Shown here piece by piece: positions 53,252 to 64,000 of a stretch of 64,000 nucleotides of DNA (position 1 is its first letter; the number at the start of each line of letters is the position of its first letter). The DNA lies in assembly GCA_014925825.1 (NCBI GenBank), contig JACGCK010000039.1, positions 1 to 64,000 on the forward strand. Reading direction: 5' to 3'. Under the pieces are notes generated by a model. That model was given only the letters and a program-made list of their open reading frames with translations, made no database searches and was not told the origin of the DNA. The position numbers and the translations under genes were made by a program. This DNA comes from Pholiota molesta. Taxonomy: Eukaryota; Basidiomycota; Agaricomycetes; Agaricales; Strophariaceae.

Positions 53252-56200
53252 ATGGAACGACACTCAGATGCCGACACCGACCCGGATTCAGCACGCTCTT
53301 CCGTTGACGAAGCAGATTACATGATGTCCAGCCACGAGTACCATCTTCGACCTCGAAGAACCCCTCTTTCTAGATCTAGCTCCAGTCTTATCAGTATACC
53401 TGAAGAGGCCCCCATCAAAAAATCTACCAGCAGCAGCAGAGCAACTTCATCTAAAGGCCCCGCACTGAGGTGTGTAGCCCATCGACGTGATGCCGCCCCA
53501 ATTGCTAATTACGGCGTAATAGGGGCCTTCAGATCCTTCAGACGCCGCAAACGTATCTGGATCCCTGAGTTCTCGACCAACAAAGATGCTCAGGCGAAAT
53601 TCCACAACCGACGCCATTCAACCCACCATCGCTCTACGAACAAACCCACCTCAGCGCAGTTCAACAGCTGAACCCGTCGCTCTACGAACAAACCCACCTC
53701 AGCGCAGTTCAACGGCTGAACCCGCTCGGCTTACCATTAAAATCCCAGCAAAGAATTACGCCATAACAAACCGTCAGTCGGCCCAATCGAGTTCGCTGCA
53801 GGAGGACAAAGGCATGCCGCCAAGCCAGGACAACACCATCCAATCAAAATCGGTAAATAAGGGCAAGGGCAAGCAGCCGGTCAACGTTGGCCTTCAGAAT
53901 GAACGAACGGCTCATACACTGCATGTGAGCGATCTTTTCTCGTTAAAATCATTCGAGCTTGACGCGACTTTGGCCAAAGAAAGGGGGGAAAGTTGAGAGC
54001 CTTCACAGCAGAGGGAAGGAAAGCAAGGAATTGGTGAGCCGCATAGCTTTCTTGAGAAAAGCAATCTAACACCTCAGCAACATTTTCCCAGAGTCTTCGT
54101 CTCAAGGATGTAGAGCATAATTTGCAGAAAAGAGAAATTGCCGTCGCCGAACGTGAAGCCGAGCTGGCGGAAAAGCTGGAAGTATGGAACGCCCGCCAGC
54201 TGGATGTGCAAGTCACCAATGCGGGGGCATCGTCGGTAAGACAGCCGGTCAAATTCGTTCCATTGAAGGAGAACTCTGAACGGCGCGACAGCACTCCAAC
54301 GATGACAAATTTGAGGAATTACTGAAAAGGCACCGAAACGAGCAGAAGAAAACATCCACCCTCCAAGAAACGTTGGCAAAAATGGAGGAGGAATTGTCCA
54401 AACTCAGGGCCTCAGTCGAAGGCGATAAATCATTGGAGGTTGAGTTGCGAAAGAGAGAAGAGGAATACGAATGCGGCCGCGGGAAATGGGTAAGCATCTA
54501 GTTCAATTTCCGCATTTTCAATCTGAATGCCTGGCTAGGAACAAGAAAAGAAGGCGCTTCTAGAGTCGCTGAAAACTTGCCAACGCGAACTGGAGAATAA
54601 ATGCAACGATATAACCAAGCATTAACAGTTGATAGCAGAGAAAGAAGAGTGGATCGACTCACTGAATACAAAACGGCGCGATTTAGAGTCTCAGCTAAAC
54701 AGAAGAAGGGAGGAGATTTCAAACGAGCAAACAACACCGGTAAGTGAAGTGGCACAAAAATTAGCAAAAATTACGTCGTCGAATCTTAAGGCAAATATAA
54801 GGTCGCAGATACTAGGAGAGAACTTCAACACGAGGAAGAATTACAGAAGAGGGATGTAGATATTCTTAGCTTCCAAGAGGACCTGAAGCAGGCTACAACG
54901 AAGATCGAGACGCTGGTTGCAGAAAGCAAGGCCACAGCCGCCGGAGTGAAAATAACAGAAGAGGGCCATGAGCAAGAACACAACAAATGGGTGAGCAAAT
55001 AGGCCATATTCGAGATACGGTTTTAATTCTTTGATTAGCTGGCAAAGGAAAAGAACTATGAGGAGTTGCTCAGCAGTCGACGCAGTGAGCTGCAGAAGAG
55101 TGCGGAAGAAAACCACGAGCTTCAAGAGTCATTAACAGCAAAGGACAAGCAGTTGTCGAATCTCCAGATTTCAAGCGAAGGTACAGCGGCCGAATTGCAA
55201 CAGCAATTGGAAGACTACAAGGGGAGGCTCAACGATGGGGTAAGAAAATCATTTATCATTTATCATTGCCATATTGCGACTAAGCCTTGCATTAGGAGGT
55301 TGCCAGAATGGAGCTAGAGCGCAAAAAAAAGGACATCCATGAACTCGAAGTGCTTTTAGCAGCAAAAGAAGAGGAAGTGAAGAAAGTTAATGTGCTGAAG
55401 ACTGAAAATCTCACCTTGGCGACAAAGCTGAAAGGAACAGAGGATGCCCATAAGCAAGAACATGCCGCATGGGTAAGAAATGAGCTACTTTCATTATATG
55501 CAACTACAAGTTTGAAGTCTTCGCTTAGGCTACAAAAGACATGGAACAAGCGGAGCTGCTGAAAGGTTCGCAAATTGAGCTGGCAAAGAATGAGGAAGAA
55601 ATCCTTCGACTGCAAGAGTCATTAACAGCGAAAGACAAGCAGTGGCCAAATTTCAATGCTTCGTATGAAAGCGAAGGTGCGGTGGCGGAGTTGCATCAGC
55701 AGTTAGAAGAGTTCAAGAAGAAGCTCAATGATCAGGTAACGAAAACATTGATCCTTGTTTCATCGCGTCTAAACCTTGCATTAGGAGGCAGTCAATGCGG
55801 AGCTCATCAACTCGCTGAGCAATTGTACAGCCGAATTAAAGCAAGAACGTACCACATGGGTAAGCAAATGAGCGTCTTCTCCATATGCAGTTCTAAATTT
55901 TGTTTAGGCTACAAGAAACATAAATCAAATTGAGTTGCTGAATGGTCGGCAAAATGAGCTGATGAAGAAGGGGGAAGAAATCCGCCAACTTCAAGCATCA
56001 GTGACAGCCAAGGACAAGCAGTTGTCGAATCTCCAGATTTCAAGCGAAGGTACAGTGGCCGAATTGCAACAGCAATTGGAAGAGTACAAGGGGAAGCTCA
56101 ATGATGGGGTAAGAAAATCATTTATCATTGCCATATTGTGACTAAGCCTTGCATTAGGAGGTTGCCAGAATGGAGCTGGAGCGCAAAAAAAAGGACATCC

Positions 56201-59200
56201 ATGAACTCGAAGCGCTTTTAGCAGCGAAAGAAGAGGATGTAAAGAAAGCTGATGCACTAGTGAGCAAACATGCCATTTGTAACACATAGTTCTAACCCTT
56301 TGGTTCGGCCACAAAGGTGAAAACCCAGTTGAAGTTGCTCGAGAGTCAGAAAGTCGAGAGTCAGCAAGAAAACCACCGCCTTTGGGAGTCGGAGGCATCC
56401 ACAGCTTCTCTGCTGAAGGCTGAAAATGCCTTGGCAACACAGCTGGCAACAACGAAGGAAGCCCAAGGTCGAGAATATGACAGATTGGTAAGGGAATACC
56501 TCATCTGCACTGGACAGCTCTGACCATTAATTAGACCGCAGAAATGAAGAATCAGCATAAAGAGCTGGAAAAGAGCAAGAATGAAAACCTTCAGCTTCAA
56601 GAAATGGTTGCAACCAAGGACAGGCAGTTGTTGAGCCTCGAAGCTTCAAAGGAAGCCCTAGAAGCCAAACAAAAAGAGGAGCGCACGAAACTGGTAAGTA
56701 AGCCAGATTCTGGCTTCCTCGTTGCATCATGGCTAAACCCTGCCTTAGTGGCGTGATAAAGAGCAACTCCTTAGTGTAATCAGCAGTCGTATTGTTCAAA
56801 TTAAGGAGAAGGAGGCCGAGGTAGAATGCACCCATATATTGCTACTGGAAAAGTCACTAATGCCACCAAACAGGGGAAGGAGAAAGATGCAATCATAACG
56901 AGGTTGGAAAAACAGCACTGTTCATTGCAGGAAGAGATGAAAGCAAGTGCTGTCAAGCATGAACAAGAGCGTGTAGCATGGGTAAGCAAATAGGCTAGTT
57001 CCTTTTCATATCAAATCTGATCTTTGACAGAGAGGAGATGAACAGAAATCAGTGGAACACCACCAGATTGAGTTAGATCAACTGAATCGGAGAATCGCGT
57101 CGCTGCAGGCAGTTCAAACGACAACAGCAGGCCTAGACGAATCCAGCAGCGGTCATGATTTGACAGATCCAAATATAACTATAACTGCACTCAAGGCACA
57201 GTTGGCAGGGCTGGAGCAGTGGAAAAAAGAGCATGACGACTGCGATGCTGTTCAACGCACCGAACAGATGTTTCGACAAATCTTAGAGGATGAACAAGAA
57301 GAGTTTCGCCAATTATTAGAAGCAAATGAAGTACGTCGTTGAGTTTCCCGATGTTCCAACAGTGCATGCTTGCATCTGACGATGCAAAATCGATTGATTT
57401 AGATTGAGAAAGAAAACGCCATAGCCTCAGCAGTTCAAACAGAGCTCCGAAAAGCTTTCAAGACGTCTATGTCTCAAGCTGGCAATGTGGGCCCCTCTGT
57501 CTCTGATGAAGCCCTAGGACATCCACCGGTGGAAGCCACGTCCGCGGTGCAAAAGGCATCACCCCACAAATCACAGCAAAATCAGAGGAATGCAACTCCA
57601 GGCCCATCTACAGCACCGAAGTCCTCATTCAGCAAGCCAAGTATCTATGAAGAGCCAATGGACTCGGGCATGTCTACCAATGACGAAGGCTCACCGAGAA
57701 AGGAGCCCCCATCTACAAAACAAAAGGGAAAGCAGAAGGAAACGTCGAAGTCCTCAAATGGAAGGCAAAGGGTGGCTTTAGGCAGCGGCGATGACAGTGA
57801 GGAAGAGTCTCCATCTGCAAAAGCGAAGGGAAAGCGGAAGGCGGCTTCGAAGCCTATTGACAGAGTTGGCTTGCATACCTGGAACAGAAGGCAACATGTA
57901 AATTTAGACAATGGCGAAGACAGCAACAATGACAGCAATGATAACAGCGGCAATAGCAACAATGGCAACAAGGACAAGGGCAAGAACAAGAAGGACGAGA
58001 ATGAGGATGAGGACGAGAATGAGGACGAGAATGAGGACAAGGACGAGGACGAGGATGAGAATGAGAATGAGAGCAAGAAGGGTGAGGTTAAGGAGGAGGA
58101 AGACGAGGGCAATGCAGAGTTTAAGGGCGAGGAGGATGAGGAAGAAGACATGGAGGACGACGAGGACGAGGACGGCGACGACGAGGATGGCGATGACGAT
58201 GAAGAAGATGATGATGAAGAGGAAGACGAGGAGCCGTCATCAGCGCGGAGGTCAACCAAAATACGACAGGTAAGTTGTCCATCAAATGTACCATTATATA
58301 CAGTGATACAGTGATTAACTTATCTTAGGGCAGATCCAGTGGGAAAGTCCCGAACGACATGGAAGACCTCGCCCATTACTTCGTCAATGGGCTTCAATAC
58401 ATCCAAAAAGTATTGAATGCCGATATGAATGACAACTCAGAGAGAGAAACCGACTTCAGAAGTAGAAAGAAATCCTCCAAACCCAGGAAGCACCGCAATG
58501 ACGCCAAGGCAGATGTGGAAGATCAGAAAGCATCTGAGACAAAGGAGGACAGAACCAGATATACTGTGAGTAAATCCAACCCAAAGACTTGCAGCATGCT
58601 CACAGAGGCACAATATAGCGGGCAATTCATAAAATATTGCATTCCGCTTTTGATGTTGAGAAATTTGAGGATTTCATGTCTGCTGAAACGCCCAATCGTG
58701 CCGCTGTCCAAGGCTACAAAGCCAATGAAAACAAAGGGCCAGATGGAAACGATCTGTTGATTGACTTTAAAGACAAGATCAACTCGAAATGGAACAAGCG
58801 CGCCATCAACTTGTTAGCAGATTATGTCTGCAAAAAGTTGCGGAGGTTGGAGCTTCCAAAACGGTCCGAAGGGTATGTTACCGATGTCATTCAAGAATAC
58901 GTCAAAAGGGCAGCGGGATATTGGAGACAGGCTCAGCCGAAACTTATGGAATCAGGGAAACACGAATCGCCAGAGCACCTAGAAAAGCGATTGATCAGCA
59001 GGAGGGCCAAACTTGGTCAGAAAGCTCGGGCAAATACTAGAAGGAGTGAAGTACGTGTTTGCCATCTATTTGAAATTCACCATCTAAAGCAGCAATATGT
59101 GTCTTTAAGATGTTTCTATGCAGGGTTGAAACTGTGAAACGAGTAATGGAGGCAAAGAAGCGCTATAAGGACCTTGACCGACATACCTGGGTGTGGCTGG

Positions 59201-59541
59201 ACGAGCTCCTGCATCATCTAGGGGAAGAAGGGATGTCGTCTGACGAGTCAGAGGTCGATGATCATGGCAATGTCTATTTTTCTGTCAAGAAGCTGCCATG
59301 GCGAGCCCCGGTTGAAGAATACCTGAAAATGATTGATGACCAAAGGAAGAAGGACAAAAATCTCCTCAACAGAAAGGGGGCAAAGGGAACGCTGCGGCTG
59401 AGGAAGAAGAAAGCAATGCATAGCGAACGACTGCCCTTGCGAAAGAAACCCAAGGGAGTGTTTGACAAATCTTGGTTGAAGAAATATCGAACAGAACACA
59501 ATATACACTTTTCGAAGAAGGAGTTCAGCATTCAGGCTTGA
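53252..59541 (+). CDS. Large coiled-coil protein with GMSSDES C-terminal domain (transposon-associated)
   Basis: It starts MERHSDADTDPDSARSSVDE at 53252 and continues through about 20 exons. An N-terminal basic/serine-rich part precedes a long series of coiled-coil exons (SLRLKDVEHNLQKREIAVAE; SLTAKDKQLSNLQISSEG; MELERKKKDIHELE). A Lys/Glu/Asp-rich region of about 100 residues follows (57900-58250). The globular C-terminal part contains VPNDMEDLAHYFVNGLQYIQ, INLLADYVCKKLRRLELPK, TWVWLDELLHHLGEEGMSSD and VKKLPWRAPVEEYLKMID. I recall unnamed agaricomycete proteins with the same GMSSDES and PWR blocks, often beside transposase genes. Within the coil two exon-intron-exon stretches are near copies 869 bp apart. 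A 45-bp unit (ALRTNPPQRSSTAEP) is doubled at about 53626-53715. The function is unknown; it may be an accessory factor of the neighbouring Plavaka element. Exon limits in the first kilobase are uncertain. Confidence 0.6.
55140..55385 (+). repeat. Duplicated exon-intron-exon unit, copy 1
   Basis: It covers a coil exon (KDKQLSNLQISSEG), the intron beginning GTAAGAAAATCATTTATC, and the next exon (MELERKKKDIHELEVLLAAK). The same order recurs 869 bp downstream. Confidence 0.85.
56009..56250 (+). repeat. Duplicated exon-intron-exon unit, copy 2
   Basis: Near-identical to 55140-55385 in exons and intron; one TTTATCAT unit is missing from the intron here. A more diverged relative of the exon (SLTAKDKQWPNFNASYESEG) lies between them at about 55615-55735. 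Confidence 0.85.
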
Positions 59542-59792
59542 TTAGAAATATTGTTATTTAGCAATGATTTACATCGGGAAAAGCCTTCAGTAGTAGGGTT
59601 GCAATTGGATAGCACATAGTCTAATGCAAATTTCAAAATTATAGGTCACAAAGGCGGTATTGATCTAGAATTCTGAGCAAAACGTAGACTTGAAAAAATA
59701 AATGCTTCAACATCCATCTAAGAGCGTGTAGTGCCATCCTTGCCATGCTCTACGCTTTTAATCCTATAATAAAATTTGTTAGCATGTGCGCA

Positions 59793-62700
59793 TCATGTTG
59801 GTAAATAGCGTACTCGAGAAAGATTAAGTACAACAGCTCTGTTGTCATCCATGCACCAACGAGCATAATGGGTCCCCACCCACTCAGGGGAAATGAGCTC
59901 CAGGTCTGGAGAAAGGTCTGTGGAATATATCACTGCTGGAAAGTGGCTGTAAAAACGAAATGGATCAACCGTTCCAGGTGGTGCAGGTACCTGACAATTG
60001 ACTGCAAACAGCTTCCTTTGGTCCTCATCTATAATGTATTTGATGCAGCCTGGCACCAGTTTCTTAGAGCGGTTTCCATTGGGATAGAACAAAATCAAGC
60101 TATTGCCGACGTGGGTAGAGGACCGTGTGTAGATGGTGTCATTGTGGGTATAACGAGCCCGCAGCCGGACCTTGGCCTCAGAGATGCACGCTGCCAAATC
60201 TTGAGGAACACTTTGATAGCTGTCTGGATTATGGGACATCGCATCGACTGTTTCTCGTTTTCCAAAGGCATTGTCAAAGACGACTTTGCACTTTTTGAGA
60301 GCAGGGGGGCAATCGGGGCGTGAGAGCCAATGCCTCAATTTGACCCCTCGTAGAAACGATAAAAGCATGGTGGATTCCAGTTGACCTTGGGAGGTGTTAT
60401 CATTAGTGCTGGAGTTCTCCGTGAAGTAAATTACAAATTTGCGCACCAAACTTATGGTTATGGGGAAGTCGCTGCAGCTGGCCAATCAAACGCTCGAAAG
60501 GGAAGCACCACCATGAGTGAACGGGCCCAAAAAGAAGCAAGAAGTCATATATGTGGATTGCGGAATGCCAGTTGGCACTGACTCTTGCCGTAGGATGAAT
60601 TTCCCGCAGTTTGGATAACCAGGAAATAATTTGTGTCCGGTAAGCATTCATTCTGAATGGCGACATGGTGCGCATGCAAGCCAGGGAAACAGCGTATACG
60701 AGGTTCATAGTATGATCAAGATCAACACGAAGAGTCGATCCCACAGCTGCAGAGAGATGGCTCGTTCCCTCACCCCATAGGCTAACAAGCGCTACAGGAA
60801 GGTGTACTGTTGTAACCGTCCTCCATTCATCAGCCTTAAGACTTCCTGCACTAGCCATGCCAAAATTGAAAGGTACAGATTCTAGCCATGAAGGTGTATC
60901 CATATCGCGTATGACTTCTCTGATGCGTTCCATAGTCTCCATGTTGCCATACCTTCCTTGTGTGGAGGCATTTCGAGGCTTCGTTTTGCGCTGGAGGAGC
61001 AATTGGTAAGCTGGGAGGAACCAAGGATGAGGGAAGAAAAAACGCTACCCAAGCAACTAGCACATCGACACATTCCCGCTTTGAATAAAGGCCCAATGCT
61101 TGTACATTTGGCATAGGTTTCAAGTTGAGATTGATGGATGTAACAAAATTCAGGGAAGCCCGGTTCTTCGTGAAAAGGCGTTGTGCAAGCTTTTGAAACA
61201 TTACATCTTCGCTGTCACCATCCCCTTTTAATGGAGCCAAAAGGATGCGATGTATATCGGCGACATGCTTGCGATCGTTGTCATTGCCCCAGTCATCATT
61301 GGGTAGCGTGAATGTGAAATCAAACGCCTGCTTCGGTCCAGGCTCTTTTGCATCTGCATCTGTTAGGCGTAAAATCTCGTGGAAATGTTGCTGTGCAAGA
61401 CCTTCCAGGAGACAATGCATGGAGTCAACACCTAGCATACACGTTGGATCCCAATAAGGGAGGCGCCATAATTCAGTCCAGCGTAGACCAGTTTCATCCA
61501 ATAGCTTTTTTTGGGCTTGGGAGGAAGGGGCAGACCGCCATGCTTCCGCATCTCTTCGAAGGTCGGCAACCTTTTTCGGATTCCAGTCAGCATGTGCAAT
61601 GTCTGTTCTATCCAATTTCTGCCGATGATAACAGCTGCATCTCGTACAAAGTTTATGGCTGGTATGTCCAACGGATTGGTTGACTTTGCGTGAAGCCGGG
61701 AGATCGTTGACGCTGACTGCTATTGCGCTTCGAGTCGAACGGCCCAGAGGATGCTTCGCCGTATGAGAATATTCAACCCCAGATTCCCAAGAGATTTTCA
61801 AGTCATCGACAAGAGGACGCATGAAATGGTTGAGCTGAGTGTCTTTCGGTTCGTTTGGGCCTGGAACAATACCAGCGATGTACATATTCTCTGGCAAATA
61901 GCGGATGGATAAGGGGAGGTTTAAACAGGCCGCACTGATCAGACCACATGAAGCACTGGCACCGCGAACAGTTTGACCTTCTGCAATGAAAAAATCGACA
62001 TTGAGCACAAAGAGATACCGCCCTTCTTTGCCAGGCCTTTGGACAAAATGCTTGTTGTCGGGGCCACGAAATTCGCGAATAAACGACGCCTCGAAGATGT
62101 CAGAAACAAAGTTGGGAGCGCCCTTGCCCTCTTTGATAGAGGATGTTAGGTCATCGCAAGCTTTGTCCATGATGTCCTCCAGATCGCGCCGGGAAAGGAG
62201 AGTAGCAAGATAGTCATGAAAGCTGTGATATTCAAATGTCTTGATAGGCAACCGTCGTCCGTCCGTCGCCATCTCTAAAAGAACCTCGTTGCAAGGCTCA
62301 TTGGGAAAAGGAATGTTGTTGCATTGTTCTGGATAAACGGGGGTTTTTGATCCGGGTGAGAATATAGGCGGGTAGGTGCAGTTACAAGCAGGGCAGACTG
62401 CATAAATTGTGGTTTTGGCGCCCAAAGGAAACTTGTTCATCACCGTCTCGGTCGTACGCGGCAATTGCTTCAAAACATCATTTTGCCAATCATCAAACTT
62501 GCCAGAAGGAGAGAAAGAGGAGCGAAGCAGAATCATGAGGAGGCTTAAGAGAAGGTTCCCCATGCGTCGGCCAATGCCTGAGATGACGGTGCAGAGAATG
62601 ACTATGAACATGGTTGTTTGAGCAACGGGATCATTGTCGTTGATTGGCGCATTGAAATGGTGATCTGGGGAAGCATCAGCAATGAGTTCGAATAGAATTA

Positions 62701-63483
62701 AAAAGCATCATTACCTGAGTTGAATTTTAAAGCTACATTGGCATTTATCGGATGTTGTTTCTGGAGGTCCTCTAGAATGCGGGCGATTCCATTCAAAGAT
62801 GCTAAAGTCGCAAGTCGGCGGACGTTGACCGAATGTACGTTTCTTCGTACATTTTCGAGGGAAAGCTGGAGACGACCAACTTCATCTTGAAGATGGAGGA
62901 TGTCATCGGCAGATAGCTCGGCGGTGGCTATACGAGTTGAACATGCTTTGATGCAGCTATCGATCTTGTCTAAAGACATATGGGCTTTGGCCGTGCGCTG
63001 ACTTCTCTCCTGCTTTAAGTTCTGATTGATGGGGGGCATGCCCGCCGGCTTGGCCACAGCATCCAAGGGAGAAGACGGATCAGCAACGGCCGGGGAATGC
63101 AGGGGGGGATTTGTGTTGGTGGAGTCCAGTTGCAATCGCTCGAGGCCATGGATGATGTTGTCAAAAGGCGGGTCATCTGGGGCGCTGGGTGGATATGGGG
63201 CATGGTGGCTCTCCCTAGACGTCCATAGCCTGCTAGGTTCCGAACGAAGAGAATATTCTCCGCCAATGACAGCGGATGAAAATATAGAAGAAGAAATTTC
63301 TTCAAGACCTGCTGCCTCACTGGACGCCAAAGTTGCTGCTTGAATTCGATCTTGATGCACTGAGCGCATGGATAATGGGAGGTCCCTTCCAAGCGGAGAT
63401 CCGTTCGAATCGCAGGGGCCTTCAGCATTGCAAATGAAGCAATTGCAATGAAAGGTTAAAGAATTACTCGTCCTGGCTGGCAT
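59793..63483 (-). CDS. Plavaka-type (CACTA-like) transposase
   Basis: It reads leftward from ATG 63483. Exon 1 (to about 62717) has a Cys-rich start (CNCFICNAEGPC) and a coiled part. The intron GTAATG..CCCAG leads to the large core: CPACNCTYPP, FLNVDFF-like VLNVDFFIAEGQTVRGAS, PENMYIAGIVPGPNEP, RPLVDDLKISWE, a second Cys/His cluster CTRCSCYHR, LWRLPYWDPTCMLGVDSMHC and LLEGLAQQHF. Further exons give FNFGMASAGSLKADEWRT, AIHIYDFLLLFGPVHSWWCF, PFERLIGQLQRLPHNH, and QLESTMLLSFLRGVKLRHW. It ends RVRYLPT, or splices once more near 59818. This order is typical of Plavaka elements, a basidiomycete clade of CACTA transposons with an RNase H-fold DDE core. I saw no stop or frame break. The terminal inverted repeats were not located. 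Confidence 0.82.
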
Positions 63484-64000
63484 TGCAAGTGGCTATTCAA
63501 GGCGTAGAGTGCATTTGAACAAGGTGGGCCAGAGGTGGGCGGCGTAAACAATGGGATCGCGGCACGTGGCACGTGTCGCCCTATCCTGTTTCATTTGGCG
63601 ACCCTGACATTGATCCAAGAGTGAAGGTCTTGAATCACGTTGAGAGAATAAAAGTACCAAAAGAAAAGCCTGCGGGATGTTTTAAGGCAAATGTAGGGCA
63701 GTAGGATAGCACCGATGGCATCCTGAAGGGGAATAGAATTCGATGATGATGGCTGCCCAGTGCCCGCAGGGCCATCCTGCAAAAATTGGCGCCGCGTGCT
63801 TCGTGTGATGGAGGAGCGGGTCTGAGGTGTCTGAATAGCTGCACATCGTGTAATTGACTCTCGCCACCCAAGTCCAACTTGGGAGGAGCTGGTCTTTAGC
63901 AGTGAGGCTAGGAGGTGCTTCAACTCCGCGACTCGCCTTTAATGTTGTCCTCAAGGTCCTCTTGTTCTGGCACATGTATGGCGTTGAGCAAGGATTGGAA
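63484..64000. other. Right flank of the Plavaka gene
   Basis: It probably holds the transposase promoter. Short leftward frames (for example 63591-63923) are not clearly coding. If the element has an inverted terminal repeat on this side, it is in this stretch or beyond the window. Confidence 0.4.

Overview
The window is nuclear DNA from a filamentous basidiomycete, most likely an agaricomycete mushroom or polypore. The genes carry many short GT-AG introns of about 45 to 120 bases, some exons are only 12 to 30 bases, and the families present fit: a Skn7-type HSF/response-regulator protein, an expanded ICMT-like methyltransferase, DUF6533 and F-box proteins, a Ty3/gypsy chromovirus and a Plavaka (CACTA-like) transposase. 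No rRNA, intact tRNA or CRISPR array was seen. All exon joins were worked out by eye from splice sites, reading frame and recalled family consensus; no alignment or transcript data were available.

Layout. 1-8.5 kb: the 3' end of an ABC transporter, a patch with inverted repeats, an F-box gene and an intact amino-acid transporter of the AVT type. 8.7-18.1 kb: IML2 (TTC39-type outer-membrane protein) reads leftward and appears to carry a one-base frameshift. A 3.8-kb Tc1/mariner-like transposon with 117-bp inverted repeats sits exactly against its start codon; the transposon holds a DD34E transposase and a second, convergent gene with a SAM-like C-terminus. A broken F-box gene follows. 18.7-25.5 kb: a complete Ty3/gypsy chromovirus with apparently identical LTRs, a GCATA target duplication and an uninterrupted 1894-codon Gag-Pol frame. 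25.6-37.8 kb is a block of host genes: a TMEM242-like membrane protein, SKN7 (split by a 1.16-kb intron and with one frame break), a DUF4112 protein, an ICMT/Ste14-like methyltransferase and cis-prenyltransferase (RER2-type).

37.8-53 kb is repeat-rich and gene-poor. It holds a TGCAGA-rich palindromic tract, a possible 41-residue tail-anchored protein, a dead valyl-tRNA synthetase fragment, a 738-bp element built of palindromic ACTCGC/GCGAGT repeats, a compact Zn2Cys6 regulator with its zinc cluster at the C-terminus, and a DUF6533-like membrane protein. 53.2-63.5 kb looks like one large mobile unit: a long coiled-coil gene ending in a GMSSDES domain, convergent with an apparently intact Plavaka transposase.

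The most notable pattern is that the two DNA-transposon loci share an architecture: a transposase facing a second, non-transposase gene tail to tail. The accessory gene in the Tc1-like element and its exact placement against the IML2 start codon are the strongest candidates for something not yet described.
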